In this document: positions 46,880 through 56,181 of the stretch, piece after piece
Position numbering within the stretch: position 1 is the stretch's first letter
Layout of the letters: every line of letters starts with the position of its first letter
Assembly: GCA_000247545.1 (NCBI GenBank)
Contig: CP003316.1
Coordinates: 62,001 to 126,000, forward strand
DNA length: 64,000 bases
Source of the DNA: Pyrobaculum oguniense TE7
GTDB taxonomy: Archaea; Thermoproteota; Thermoprotei; Thermoproteales; Thermoproteaceae
Direction of reading: 5' to 3'
Program-made: the position numbers and the translations under genes
The notes under the pieces: generated by a model
Told to the model about the DNA's origin: nothing
The model's input: the letters and a program-made list of their open reading frames with translations, nothing else
Database searches by the model: none

Positions 46880-48652
46880 ATGGCTGTGTATCATTTCAAC
46901 CGCCGCGGCGGCGATTTGATCTTCAGAGCTGGCGACCAAGAGGTGAATGTGGTACACTTACAGCTCGTCGAGGAGCTCCTCAAGCTCCTGGAGAAGGGGG
47001 TTTCCGTGTTGTTGACGGGCCCACACGGGGTGGGCAAATCTATCGCTGCCTACACAGCGGCATATCTAATTCTTGAACGCGGCGGGGTAGTCATAGATCT
47101 CGCCTCTGATACGGCCACTTTTGCCGAATATCTTCGAATAGCTAAGAGGGCCAAGTGGGCTTTTGCTATTTTCGACGCAATGCCTCCGCAGTTCTACTCC
47201 GAGTCGGAGATCTGGTCTGAGCACGCAACTCTGTGGCGCGATCGATGCGGCCAAATCATGGCGAGGGCGGACTACGTCAGGAGACTTGGCTTTCCAGCTG
47301 TCGTCGTGTTGGCCTCCGATTTAGCCACTAGGTGCAGAAAGGAGCTGGCCCAGTACGAAAAAATTACGACGACGCCGGATGTGAAGATAGCTGAAGAGAT
47401 CTTTTTAAGAAACGGGGACGTCTTCTGCGGGGAGGACTACGCCGGGGAGGTAGTTAAGAGGCTCGCCCATTTCGGCGAGGGGCTCTACTTTATGGCCTAC
47501 CACGTTGCGAAGACTTTGCACTACTGCGACGAGGACCCGGAGCAACGAGTGAAAAGCGCCATTGATGCCTACGTTGAGCGGCTGACTACGTTGGCTAGGG
47601 CGTTGTACATCAACACCTGCACCGCCGCTAGGGTCTTTGTCCAGGCCCTCGCCGCCAGAGGCTTGCCGCCACCCCTCGCAAGCCTTGCCGTCCATCACGA
47701 CGTTGTAGATACCAGGATAAGGTCGCTGGAAAAGCTATCTTCGCTTCTAGACAAGCTAAGCGGGCCTCATAGGGAGTATGTAAAAATACTGGCGCTTCAA
47801 GCCGCAGAGGATTTGAAGCGTCTAATGCGCCCACACTGGCAGATAAAGGCGCTGTCCGGGGGATTAGGCCCCCTCTACGAAGAGGCCCTCAAAAAGGCGG
47901 CTGAGGAGGCGGTCAAAAAATGTGGAGTGAAGCCGGCTGAGGTGAAGATAAGAGCCTTAGTAAAGGCCTTTGTCATAGCTCACGAGGCCGGCGACGACCT
48001 CGCCAAGGCAATCATTGCCATCGCGGTGGGGGAAAATCCTTGTCGGGGCAAAATTAAGGCCCTGTGCCGCGGGGATACTCTCCAAGAAGAGATTATACAT
48101 GCGATACTGTATCCCACTCGTCTCAGCGTAGAGATCCCGCCATCTGAAAAGACAGGCCTTGTGCTTTATGCGGGCCTGAGGGCAGAGGAGGTGAGCGAGA
48201 AGGGGTGGATAGAAGTGTTGAACTACCTATACGAGGCGTCTGAAAGAGGTAGAGTTGACCTAAGGCCGTTCCGCGACTATGTTGACCACGCACTGCGGTC
48301 GGGTAGCCCTATCACGAAGAGGTTGGCCCTCGCCGCGGTGCAGAACGCCGCTGTAGTGCCGGGAGACTTGCTAGCCCAGGCCTTGGTGACGGCAGTAGAG
48401 CTCGGCGTAGACTATGAAAGCCTCTTAGATAAATACGTGGAGACTGTTGGCGATGCGTCGCTGGTCGTGGAGAAATGTGGCGAGAAATGCGGAGATGTTA
48501 TCATCGTCGTAGGAGTCGCGTCCGCAGCAAGACGCGCCAAGGAGACCCCTTGCGATGCGTTGAGACAGCTGGAAATTGCGCTTATAGGAGCCGGCTACGC
48601 CGATGTTGTTAACAAATACCAGCCTCACAGGCGATGCATCCAACCTATTTAA
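46880..48652 (+). CDS. P-loop ATPase, lineage-specific
   Basis: A 590-residue protein. Walker A TGPHGVGKSIAAYTAAYL lies near residue 47 and a Walker-B-like FAIFDAMPP near residue 97; then a long helical region (about 200-590) with many Lys/Glu and several Cys (KCGEKCGD near 528). No HEAT or TPR unit is clear, but the C-terminal half looks like helical repeats. It may be an STAND/AAA-like NTPase. It begins a plus-strand block with the coiled-coil, ParA-like and possible winged-helix genes. The next gene starts 18 nt before its end. Function unknown. Confidence 0.65.
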   Translation: MAVYHFNRRGGDLIFRAGDQEVNVVHLQLVEELLKLLEKGVSVLLTGPHGVGKSIAAYTAAYLILERGGVVIDLASDTATFAEYLRIAKRAKWAFAIFDAMPPQFYSESEIWSEHATLWRDRCGQIMARADYVRRLGFPAVVVLASDLATRCRKELAQYEKITTTPDVKIAEEIFLRNGDVFCGEDYAGEVVKRLAHFGEGLYFMAYHVAKTLHYCDEDPEQRVKSAIDAYVERLTTLARALYINTCTAARVFVQALAARGLPPPLASLAVHHDVVDTRIRSLEKLSSLLDKLSGPHREYVKILALQAAEDLKRLMRPHWQIKALSGGLGPLYEEALKKAAEEAVKKCGVKPAEVKIRALVKAFVIAHEAGDDLAKAIIAIAVGENPCRGKIKALCRGDTLQEEIIHAILYPTRLSVEIPPSEKTGLVLYAGLRAEEVSEKGWIEVLNYLYEASERGRVDLRPFRDYVDHALRSGSPITKRLALAAVQNAAVVPGDLLAQALVTAVELGVDYESLLDKYVETVGDASLVVEKCGEKCGDVIIVVGVASAARRAKETPCDALRQLEIALIGAGYADVVNKYQPHRRCIQPI

Positions 48653-49134
48653 ACATCTCTAATCTCGTATTTGTGGAAAGATATATAAGAAAGTACGGCG
48701 ATGTCGAATTTATTCGCGGACTTTCCAAACGTCTCGACCTACACGTGGAGGCAAGAGACGCTTTTAACAGACAAACATACGAGCAGTTGTCTAAACTTAT
48801 CGACTTGGTAGAAGCCTATATAAAAGAACAGGCGGAGAAGCTTGCCGAGTTGGTAGAACTACTCGCCGCAAGGATGCCGGAAGTAGAAGAACTGGGCCTT
48901 AAGGAAATAAGAGAAAGGCTCTTATCGGTAGTCCGCGAATCCGATATCGTAATAGAGAGGCTAAGGGCAAGGCTAGAAGAAATCAAAGAGGGGAAAATCA
49001 CCCACATGACGCTAGACGAGGCGTTTGACCTTGTCAAAGAGCTTAACGAAATTTGGGCCGCCGCCGGCAAGGTGGTTAGGTTTTACATGAAGCTACACAC
49101 AGATCTGTCGCCTCTCTTTATTATCACAGTATAA
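48634..49134 (+). CDS. Coiled-coil protein of the ATPase block
   Basis: A 166-residue, strongly helical protein: SKLIDLVEAYIKEQAEKLAEL and RERLLSVVRESDIVIERLRARL (split here for length: RERLLSVVRESD, IVIERLRARL) form heptad-like coiled coils from about residue 50 to 145. It has no membrane or signal segment. The ATG at 48634 overlaps the ATPase gene's end by 19 nt, implying joint expression. I recognise no family; a structural or regulatory partner of the ATPase is a reasonable guess. Confidence 0.6.
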   Translation: MHPTYLNISNLVFVERYIRKYGDVEFIRGLSKRLDLHVEARDAFNRQTYEQLSKLIDLVEAYIKEQAEKLAELVELLAARMPEVEELGLKEIRERLLSVVRESDIVIERLRARLEEIKEGKITHMTLDEAFDLVKELNEIWAAAGKVVRFYMKLHTDLSPLFIITV

Positions 49135-49174
49135 TACTCGCAAAACTTTAAAATAACGTTGCTGCAATGTGTTC

Positions 49175-49612
49175 ATGGAGAAATTCAGGACTATGGTGGG
49201 AACCAAGAAGGAGGAGGCCGAGCCAGCAACAACGGCGCAGACAAGCGCTAGGCCTGAACCAAGAGAGGAAGCGGCCGCAATCCAAGAGATCGTTGCCGCA
49301 ACCGCAAGAGAAGCTACCGACGTGGGGCAGTTTATGCGCTATGTCGCCTCAACTATTGCCAAGCTACCGCCGGAAGAGAGGACTTTTGTTAGGTTTTTAA
49401 TAGCGCCGAAGGCCACCCCGCTGGTGATAAACGACAGGATGATCGAGGTTATTTATAAAAACATCGACTTGCTAGAGGAGCCTCATATAGAGGCTCTTAG
49501 CAAATCCATGTCGCCTGAAGATTTGGTAAAACTCGCAGAGCGTTTTAATAACAAACTGGCGGCCCTCGTGGCGATATTTGCAGAGAAGTGCCGCCCAGCG
49601 ACGACCTCGTGA
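49175..49612 (+). CDS. Hypothetical protein, 145 aa, with disordered N-terminus
   Basis: Residues about 8-40 are low-complexity (KKEEAEPATTAQTSARPEPREE). The rest is helical (AAIQEIVAATAREATDVGQF, VRFLIAPKATPLVINDRMIEV, SPEDLVKLAERFNNKLAAL). The ATG at 49175 lies 26 nt after ACTTTAAAATAAC (about 49144-49155), so a second promoter drives this gene and the ParA-like gene that starts 3 nt after its stop. This could be an adaptor or ParB-like partner; there is no motif to prove it. Confidence 0.6.
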   Translation: MEKFRTMVGTKKEEAEPATTAQTSARPEPREEAAAIQEIVAATAREATDVGQFMRYVASTIAKLPPEERTFVRFLIAPKATPLVINDRMIEVIYKNIDLLEEPHIEALSKSMSPEDLVKLAERFNNKLAALVAIFAEKCRPATTS

Positions 49613-49615
49613 TAG

Positions 49616-50284
49616 ATGATAAGAACCGGCACAGTCGCTTTTACCAGTTGTAAGGGGGGAGCTGGAAAAACTACCCTCGCTGTAAACGTATCGGTTGCCC
49701 TCCCTCTAAACGTCTTGCTTATTGATCTAGGCGGCGGGGCGTCGAGGTTTTTTCCCGTCCCCCAAATAGATATTGAGAAAATCACCCCCGACGTTGAGGT
49801 TTATAGAGACGAAAGGGCAAAAAACCTCTTCGTCCTCCCCCTGGGGATAGACCCCACGTCGGTTTGGAGAATAGAAAACTGGGATGCCATATTCCAGAAC
49901 ATAACCGAGGCGGTCAGGAAAAGCATTGTAAAGCATTCAATAGACGTTGTGGTGCTGGACATGTACCAACTATCACGTATAACGCCTATTGAGGCATTTG
50001 GGTTGGATAAATCAGATCTAATCATCCTCATTGTCGAAGGTTATGAAGATTGTACAAAACCCATTACTCTCATCAGAAGATTCTTTGACGGAAAACTCGT
50101 CATAGTTCTAAATAAACATGAAAGAGGTATAGAGTACCCGGGAGCCGCCATAAAAATATCCTTTTCAGCAACACTCGACTATTACAACAGACGAGGCCAA
50201 TTCTATACGAAACCCGTGGTGAAACTTGCAGAATATCTACTTCAAGAACTTAAAACGGTAACCCGCTCGCGGTGGTTTGACTAA
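49616..50284 (+). CDS. ParA/MinD-like SIMIBI ATPase
   Basis: A 222-residue ATPase with the deviant Walker A SCKGGAGKTTLAVNVSVAL (signature KGGxGKT) at residue 11, a first-strand aspartate in LLIDLGGG, a Walker-B-like VVVLDMYQ near residue 115 and LIILIVEGYED. These are ParA/MinD features used in DNA or protein-cluster partitioning. It is shorter than chromosomal ParA and has a compact C-terminus. It is A/T-richer than the surrounding genes. Together with the preceding disordered protein it resembles a ParA plus small-partner pair. Confidence 0.75.
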   Translation: MIRTGTVAFTSCKGGAGKTTLAVNVSVALPLNVLLIDLGGGASRFFPVPQIDIEKITPDVEVYRDERAKNLFVLPLGIDPTSVWRIENWDAIFQNITEAVRKSIVKHSIDVVVLDMYQLSRITPIEAFGLDKSDLIILIVEGYEDCTKPITLIRRFFDGKLVIVLNKHERGIEYPGAAIKISFSATLDYYNRRGQFYTKPVVKLAEYLLQELKTVTRSRWFD

Positions 50285-50332
50285 TACCCAACTCCACCGG
50301 ATAGTTTATAAGCGCAAAAAGTAAGTGCGTGG

Positions 50333-50686
50333 GTGGAGTTAAAAACCCTCGTTGCGACTGTAATGGATGCGGTAAAGGCCGCAGATCTCAACACCATATA
50401 CTCTCTCCTAATGATTGCAAAAGAAGAGCTGAAATTAAAAACTGAAATCACAATGGCGTCGGTTGAGTACGTCGTTCAACAACTCGTAGACGAGGGCTAC
50501 CTCGTAGAGTATGAAGAGAGCTCCCTTGACTTGTCAAAGAAGTGGAAGAAGTACATCGCCACGGATAAGATAAAAGAATTGGCACGGGAGCCGCCTCAGA
50601 AGATCGTCCAGATATCGAAAATGAGGTATGTAACACCATCCTTTTACTATTTGCTAAACTACTCGTCAAGAGGGGCCCGAGGCTGA
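50333..50686 (+). CDS. Possible winged-helix DNA-binding protein
   Basis: A 117-residue protein: helices LNTIYSLLMIAKEELKLKTEI and ASVEYVVQQLVDEGYLVEYEE, the latter like a recognition helix and wing, then a basic DLSKKWKKYIATDKI. The layout fits a small winged-helix regulator or centromere-binding protein. GTG at 50333 is 25 nt after GTTTATAAGCG (50304-50314). It closes the ATPase block; tRNA-Cys begins 93 bases downstream. Confidence 0.55.
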   Translation: MELKTLVATVMDAVKAADLNTIYSLLMIAKEELKLKTEITMASVEYVVQQLVDEGYLVEYEESSLDLSKKWKKYIATDKIKELAREPPQKIVQISKMRYVTPSFYYLLNYSSRGARG

Positions 50687-50779
50687 TAGCGCGAGGCCGG
50701 CGCTGTTGGGCCAAGCAAGACGTAATGGGGCCCTACATCCTTCCAGAAAATTTAAAAATATAGGCGAAAAAATTTGGGA

Positions 50780-50875
50780 GCCCCGGTAGCTCAGTCCGGC
50801 AGAGTGCGAGAGTTGCACCCGGAGAGCGGCGGGCTGCAGACCCGTAGGTCCCGGGTTCAAATCCCGGCCGGGGCT
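50780..50875 (+). tRNA. tRNA-Cys (GCA) with a 22-nt intron in the D-arm
   Basis: Acceptor GCCCCGG (50780-50786) pairs with CCGGGGC (50868-50874), with discriminator T. The anticodon stem GCGGG/CCCGT encloses CTGCAGA with anticodon GCA. The T-arm is CCGGG-TTCAAAT-CCCGG. Removing 22 nt around 50802-50823 gives a normal D-arm (GCTC...GAGC). The boundary is ambiguous because AGAG repeats (50801-50804, 50823-50826). CCGG copies at 50796-50799 and 50819-50822 can pair as the central helix, closed by GTGC/GCAC inside the intron. The TATA AATTTAAAAATATAG (about 50748-50762) is upstream. Confidence 0.92.
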
Positions 50876-51197
50876 TCGATACCATTACCTCAAGAAGGCG
50901 TAACGGCCTTGAACCTCGTTAGTTGCACAAACACTTCATTGTAGAATGTGGCCACAGCATAAGAGGGTTGTTTGTGAATGAGGGCGGTTGTGGAATATGT
51001 GGAATATAATTGCCGAGCCGGTACAGCCCCAGCGGTGGTTGGGCAGAGGGGCTTCGAGTATATTTTGAGAGGGGATAACAGAGGCGAGTATGGAAAAGCG
51101 CAACGTGGTGAAAAAGTAACGCCGTCTCCTTGCGGCTCCTCCCTTTGGGAGAGCTTGTAGAGATTTTTAAAATACTTTTATTAACTCCTTCCCTTTG
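50876..51197. other. Intergenic region between tRNA-Cys and ileS; no gene supported
   Basis: About 320 bases. One 60-codon plus-strand frame (50978-51160) exists but has no TATA at the right distance and unremarkable composition. The last 40 bases contain TTTTTAAAATAC (about 51163-51174), the promoter element for ileS. I saw no convincing RNA motif. Confidence 0.5.
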
Positions 51198-54140
51198 ATG
51201 TCTTATGGGGATTTTAAGCTGTCCCCGAGCTACAACCCACACGCAGTAGAAAAGGCAGTCCAGGAGTTCTGGGACCGTAACAAGATTTTTGACAAATGGA
51301 AGTCGTGGCGCGGGAGGCCGGTATACGCCTTCTTGGAGGGGCCGCCGACGACGAACGGCATGCCGCACGTCGGCCACATAAGGGGGCGTACCTACAAGGA
51401 CGTTGTGCTACGCTTCCACCGGCTTCTGGGCTACGACGTCTGGGTTCAGGGAGGCTGGGATATGCAGGGGATGCCTGTGGAGTGGGAAGTGGAGAAGAAG
51501 CTGAAACTTAGGAGCAAGAAAGACGTCGAGCAGTACGGGCTTGAGAAATTCGCGTTGGAATGCAACGCCCTGGTGGAGGAGTATCTCCAGTACTGGCGGG
51601 AGTGGGGCACGAGAAGGCTGGGGCTGTGGCTTGACTTAGAGAACGCCTACGAGACGAGGCGGCCCCGGTATCTAGAGTACGCGTGGCGTGTTGTGAAGAG
51701 GGCGCACGAGGCGGGCCTCCTTGCCGAGGACTACCGGGTCTTGTGGTTCTGCCCCCGCTGTGAGACGTCGCTGTCCGACCACGAGGTGGCTCTAGGCTAC
51801 GAGGAGAGGGAGGATCCCTCGATATATGTAAAATTCAGAGTAGAGGGAAGTGATAACGAATACCTTGTAATCTGGACGACGACGCCTTGGACTATTGTGG
51901 ACAATGAGGCCGTAGCAGCGCACCCGGGCTACGCCTACGCCAAGGTGGAGGTCGTCGTGGGGGAGAGGCGGGAGTATTGGTGGCTTGCCGAGAGGCTAGT
52001 TTCCCAACTGATGCAATTATTCGGCGTTAAGGAGTGGCGGGTTATAGAGACGAAGAGGGGAGAGGAACTCGCCGGGCTGAGGTATGTCCACCCGCTGGCG
52101 GAGGAGGTGCCGGAGAGGGCTTCGAGAGAGCACAGAGTGGTCACTGCAGAGTTCGTCACGCTGGAGCAGGGCACAGGCCTTGTCCACATCGCGCCTGGCC
52201 ATGGCCCTGAGGACTTCGAGCTGGCCAAGAGGTACGGCATCAGGGTTACAAACAGCGTGGAGGTAAACGGCATCTACAACGAGCTGGGGGGCAAGTACAG
52301 GGGCAAACACGTCTACGACGTGGACAAGGAGGTTGTCAAGGATCTCAAGGCCAAGGGTCTTCTGGTCTACGAGGATAAGATACGCCACGAATACCCCCAC
52401 TGCTGGCGCTGCGGGTCGAAGCTGATACTCCGCGCCGATAGGCAGTGGTTCATAACCATTTCACGCATCCGCGACAAGATGTACTCAGAGCTCCAGAAAG
52501 TCAACGTGGTGCCGCAGAAGCTTAGGGACAGGTTTGACGTCTTTGTGCAAAACGCCAGGGATTGGAATATAAGCAGGAGCAGGGTGTGGGGCACGCCCCT
52601 CCCCGTGTGGAGATGCAAGAAGGACGGCCGCATACTGGTAGTGGGCTCCCTCGACGAGCTGAAGAAGTTGGCCAAGGAAGTGCCCCCGGTGGACGACTTC
52701 AAGCTAGTCCACCGGCCGTGGATCGACCAGGTTAAGATCGCCACCGAGGACTGCGACGAGTGGGTGCGGGAGCCCTACGTGATGGATGTGTGGCTTGACA
52801 GCGGCGTGGCGTGGCTCGCCGCAGTGGACGGGGAGAGGAACAAAGAACTCTGGGGGAAGCTGTTCCCCTACGACTTCGTCACAGAGGGGATAGACCAGAC
52901 GAGAGGGTGGTTCTACTCCCTCCTCGCCACTTCTGTCCTCTACACAGGAAGGGCGCCCTACAAGACCGTGCTGATCCAGGGCCTAATCCTCGATAAGCAC
53001 GGCCAGAAGATGTCCAAGAGCAAGGGCAACGTAGTGTGGGCCAAGGACCTCTTCGAGAAGTACGGCGCCGATCCCGTTAGGCTGTATATCTTGTCTAAGG
53101 CGGCTCCTTGGGAAGACCTCTCCTTTGACCCAGACGAGGTAAGGCACGTGCTGGCCGACCTCGGCATTTTATGGAACGTCGCGAGGTTCGCTGACACCTA
53201 TATGTCCCTCGACGGATTTGACGCCGAGAGGTACCCGCTGGAGGAGTGGCTGGGGAGGGGGCTCGAGGAGGATAGGTGGGTTCTCTCGGAGCTCAACTCC
53301 CTCGTTGCAGAGTTCGCCTCGTACCTCAAGAACTTCGAATTCCACAAAGCGGTAGCCATGTGGAGGGACTTCGTGGTGGAGACCCTCAGCCACCGCTACC
53401 TCAGGCTTTTGAGGAGGCGCGTCTGGAGCGACGAACCCACCCCCGACAAATACGCCGCCTACGCGGTCCTACACCACGTGATAAAGACCGTGTTGATCCT
53501 CGCCTCCGTGTTCACGCCCTTCGTGGCGGAGTATTTGTGGCAGGCCTACGTGAGGAAGTACGAGAAGTCCGCGCCGGAGTCCGTCCACCTGGCCCAGTAC
53601 CCCCAGGCAGGGCCCGTCGACAAGGAGCTCGTAGAAGCCTACCGCGAGCTGTTCGCCGCCTTCTCTGCGCTGGCCGAGGCTAGGAACAAGGCCGGGATAA
53701 AGCTGAGGTGGCCCGTGAGGGTGGCGTATATAAGCGGCGCCAAGCACGCGGGGCGCTATGCCGAGCTGTTGAAATACCTGGGCAACGTGAAAGAGGTAAA
53801 GATAGGGCCGTGCCCCGAGGGCTACGTGAAGGCCGCAGAGGGCCAACTGGAGGCTTGCATACCCCCAAAGCTTGAGCCCGAGCTCTACTACGAGGCCCTC
53901 GCCAGGGAGATAGTGAGGAGGATCCAGGTGATGAGGAAAGAGGCCGGCCTTGAGATAAGCGATAGCATTAAAGTAGTGGTGGAGACAAACTCAGAAGATG
54001 TAAAAAACGCAGTTGAACATTATAGAGATTACATCGCCAGGGAGACACGCGCTGTTGACCTACTCATCGGGCAGGCAACGGGCGGACGTGAGTGGGACAT
54101 CTCAGGCGAAAGGGTACGTATTGAGATAAAGAAGGCCTAG
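51198..54140 (+). CDS. ileS: Isoleucyl-tRNA synthetase
   Basis: A 980-residue class I synthetase. HIGH-type motif HVGHIRGRTYKD lies near residue 57 and KMSKS near residue 604. The CP1 editing domain (about 190-390) includes TTTPWTIVDNEAVAAHPG and GTGLVHIAPGHGPEDF, and the zinc-ribbon cysteines are in CPRCETS and CWRCGSK. The archaeal C-terminal domain follows. The ATG at 51198 is about 28 nt after the TATA; a TTG immediately before it (51195) is a less likely start. It is preceded by tRNA-Cys but is not obviously in an operon. Confidence 0.96.
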   Translation: MSYGDFKLSPSYNPHAVEKAVQEFWDRNKIFDKWKSWRGRPVYAFLEGPPTTNGMPHVGHIRGRTYKDVVLRFHRLLGYDVWVQGGWDMQGMPVEWEVEKKLKLRSKKDVEQYGLEKFALECNALVEEYLQYWREWGTRRLGLWLDLENAYETRRPRYLEYAWRVVKRAHEAGLLAEDYRVLWFCPRCETSLSDHEVALGYEEREDPSIYVKFRVEGSDNEYLVIWTTTPWTIVDNEAVAAHPGYAYAKVEVVVGERREYWWLAERLVSQLMQLFGVKEWRVIETKRGEELAGLRYVHPLAEEVPERASREHRVVTAEFVTLEQGTGLVHIAPGHGPEDFELAKRYGIRVTNSVEVNGIYNELGGKYRGKHVYDVDKEVVKDLKAKGLLVYEDKIRHEYPHCWRCGSKLILRADRQWFITISRIRDKMYSELQKVNVVPQKLRDRFDVFVQNARDWNISRSRVWGTPLPVWRCKKDGRILVVGSLDELKKLAKEVPPVDDFKLVHRPWIDQVKIATEDCDEWVREPYVMDVWLDSGVAWLAAVDGERNKELWGKLFPYDFVTEGIDQTRGWFYSLLATSVLYTGRAPYKTVLIQGLILDKHGQKMSKSKGNVVWAKDLFEKYGADPVRLYILSKAAPWEDLSFDPDEVRHVLADLGILWNVARFADTYMSLDGFDAERYPLEEWLGRGLEEDRWVLSELNSLVAEFASYLKNFEFHKAVAMWRDFVVETLSHRYLRLLRRRVWSDEPTPDKYAAYAVLHHVIKTVLILASVFTPFVAEYLWQAYVRKYEKSAPESVHLAQYPQAGPVDKELVEAYRELFAAFSALAEARNKAGIKLRWPVRVAYISGAKHAGRYAELLKYLGNVKEVKIGPCPEGYVKAAEGQLEACIPPKLEPELYYEALAREIVRRIQVMRKEAGLEISDSIKVVVETNSEDVKNAVEHYRDYIARETRAVDLLIGQATGGREWDISGERVRIEIKKA

Positions 54141-54586
54141 TCAGTTGGGTAGGGGCGTCTTCACACATCAACGAAGGACCATTTCATCACTATGTATTAT
54201 GCTATTCTCCCTATAAAACCTCAACAAGTCCCCTTTCGACGCTTCTAATCCACCGTAGGCGACTTTTACGCCGTGGTAGATACGCTTCCACTATCCTGAA
54301 ATGTCTTCTTTCTCGGAGTCTGCCATATGGGGAGGCCACAGCCAGGTCGGAGGAGTTGCCTCATGTAACCATCTGCTGACTTTTGCGTAGCAACAGGCAA
54401 GTAGTCACTGCCACTCCCACTGCTGAGGAGTTGTCTGAAGAGCTACTCTCTTTTATAATAGGCGGGATGTGTGCACGGTATTGCACATACAGGCGGCCAG
54501 ACGTTGGGCTCGTTTACCAGCATTTGCCATCGTAGCGAGGCCCCGGCATCAAACTTTGAAGCGCAGAGGACGTAGTAGCTAGGTTT
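54141..54586. other. Intergenic region after ileS; possible decayed coding sequence
   Basis: About 445 bases without an intact gene. On the minus strand, one 65-codon frame contains SPYGRLRERRHFRIVEAYLP and continues RRKSRLRWIRSVERGL, which looks protein-like; its upstream part is in another frame (TTCLLLRKSQQ) and it lacks start and promoter. This suggests remains of a degraded gene, perhaps of a mobile element, but I cannot identify it. Confidence 0.35.
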
Positions 54587-55750
54587 TTATTTCCTGCCGG
54601 AATTTGCTATTGAAGATAGGAGCCGTGCCAGCACGATGTGGGCTAGCGGAGAGAAGTGGGCTGTGTAGAAGCTGTAGAGTGTGTGGTTGCCTGCAAGATA
54701 TACCAACCAGTAGCCTCCGTATGTGGATAGGTAGAGTATCGACACGTCGTCGCGTCTGTAGAGGGCGTAGGCCAAGGCCACTAGGTAGGCAGGTGTTCCG
54801 CTTGCATATATGTCGGGGTTTATGTAGAGGGCGAAGGCGTTTCTCATAAGTAGCCAGTCCAATGGCGTGGACACCGTTGGCCCAGGCGGTCTCGATGTGG
54901 TGTGCCAAGAAAGCGCCTTCAAGATCTCCTCAACCCACCTGCCCAGGCCCAGTTGCCCTGCTATTGGTATATTGACGAGGAGGAAGATAGAGATCGCCAT
55001 GAGGAGGACCGATACGAAGGCCCAGATGCTTCTTCGCGCCAGGAGGTAGGCAAGCCCGAAGAAGGGGAAGGCGCCTGAGTACTTAACCGAGGCGGCTAGG
55101 CCTAGGGCCGCTCCAGTTGCCAGAACCCTGTCAGAGACGTAGAAATAGGCCAGAAGCGCGGTGAAGAAGGCCAGGTAGATGTCCAACATGGCGATACCCG
55201 CCATCGCCCTAAACGTGTTGTCGAATACCATAAGCGCCGTCGCCGCCAAGGCCCAGATATCCCCCGCGAGTCTGCGCGCGGTTAGGAACACCAGGATCAG
55301 CGTCCCCACGCCTAGGGCAATAGAGGGAAGCCTCCAGAAAAGCGGCTCGTCCCTCACCGCCTCCACGGCGGCTATTACGTACTTAGCCAGGGGCGGGTGC
55401 TCGAGGTTATAATAACTCAGGATCCCCTCCTTGTCTGGGTAGGGGAAGCCTCTCCTGATGTAGCACGCGACGGGCCCCTCCACTGTCACCGCGTCGATTT
55501 TCGTGTAGTTCTTCACTACGACGCTCCCACTAGTTAGGCACTCCTCCTCAACAGTGAAGTAGGGCGAAGCAGCCGGCGCCTTGAAAAGATCGTGGAGGAT
55601 GTTCCGCGCCGAAGTGACGTACCATACCTCGTCGGAGATGTAGCCAGGGCCGTTGGGCAAGCCGTCTGACCCGGGCAACTGCGCCGTCAAGTACGCGAGG
55701 TACGCAAAGACCGCGACAACGACGGCGAGGCCAAGGTATATATACCTCAC
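54587..55750 (-). CDS. PMT-family membrane glycosyltransferase
   Basis: A 387-residue GT-C-fold protein with about nine hydrophobic segments. After the first helix (YIYLGLAVVVAVFAYLAYL) the first extracellular loop holds the catalytic-type acidic motif ISDEVWYVTSARNIL, and HPPLAKYVIAAVEA follows near residue 120. Both are typical of dolichyl-phosphate-mannose protein mannosyltransferases and relatives. It probably transfers a sugar from a polyprenyl phosphate to proteins or lipids at the outer membrane face, perhaps to the sequon- or Ser/Thr-rich surface proteins. The start is GTG at 55750; TATA CTTAAATATATTC (minus strand) is about 23 nt upstream. Confidence 0.82.
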   Translation of the reverse strand: MRYIYLGLAVVVAVFAYLAYLTAQLPGSDGLPNGPGYISDEVWYVTSARNILHDLFKAPAASPYFTVEEECLTSGSVVVKNYTKIDAVTVEGPVACYIRRGFPYPDKEGILSYYNLEHPPLAKYVIAAVEAVRDEPLFWRLPSIALGVGTLILVFLTARRLAGDIWALAATALMVFDNTFRAMAGIAMLDIYLAFFTALLAYFYVSDRVLATGAALGLAASVKYSGAFPFFGLAYLLARRSIWAFVSVLLMAISIFLLVNIPIAGQLGLGRWVEEILKALSWHTTSRPPGPTVSTPLDWLLMRNAFALYINPDIYASGTPAYLVALAYALYRRDDVSILYLSTYGGYWLVYLAGNHTLYSFYTAHFSPLAHIVLARLLSSIANSGRK

Positions 55751-56181
55751 GCGCCTAGATATGCGAATATATTTAAGTGATGATAAAGACCGCTGTCGAG
55801 GGGTGAAGAGGGTATGCAGCGCTGAGTTTTAAGCTAGGCGACACGTATGTATCCAAATCTTTGAGGCCGAAGACGGTGAGGCTGGCCGAAGCTTGAGAAA
55901 CGCAACCTTAAACGGCGGCTCTCGGGCTTATTGATCTCTCCGACGCTTGCCTCAGCGGCCTCTCCCGCTTACATTGTTATATGTCCTGCTAGCACAAGCG
56001 TCGTCGCCACACCCCACTCTCCGCCGACGTCGTCACGATGTTACTGGGAATCAACAAGGCTAACCATAAAGTGTGAAGAAGTTAAGAGTAAGGGTGCTAA
56101 GAGGCGACGTGGCTGACACGCGGCGGTTTACGCCTTGATGCCCCCTGGGCGGGGAGGGGGATTTCGCCGCTTGGAGAGAAG
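55751..56181. other. Intergenic region; no gene supported
   Basis: About 430 bases. A 61-codon plus-strand frame (55931-56116) has a Ser/Pro-rich composition and no promoter; a minus-strand open stretch opposite it is equally unconvincing. The first 30 bases hold the promoter of the glycosyltransferase. I saw no repeats or RNA motifs. Confidence 0.5.

Noticed and set aside
50978-51160. 60-codon plus-strand frame between tRNA-Cys and ileS
   Set aside because: No TATA at leaderless distance, mixed low-complexity composition and no recognisable fold.
54200-54420. Transposase remnant
   Set aside because: The frame is basic and protein-like, but no transposase motif or terminal repeats could be seen; kept only as an unidentified remnant.
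55931-56116. 61-codon Ser/Pro-rich plus-strand frame
   Set aside because: No promoter, no homology that I recognise, and an equally open frame on the other strand.
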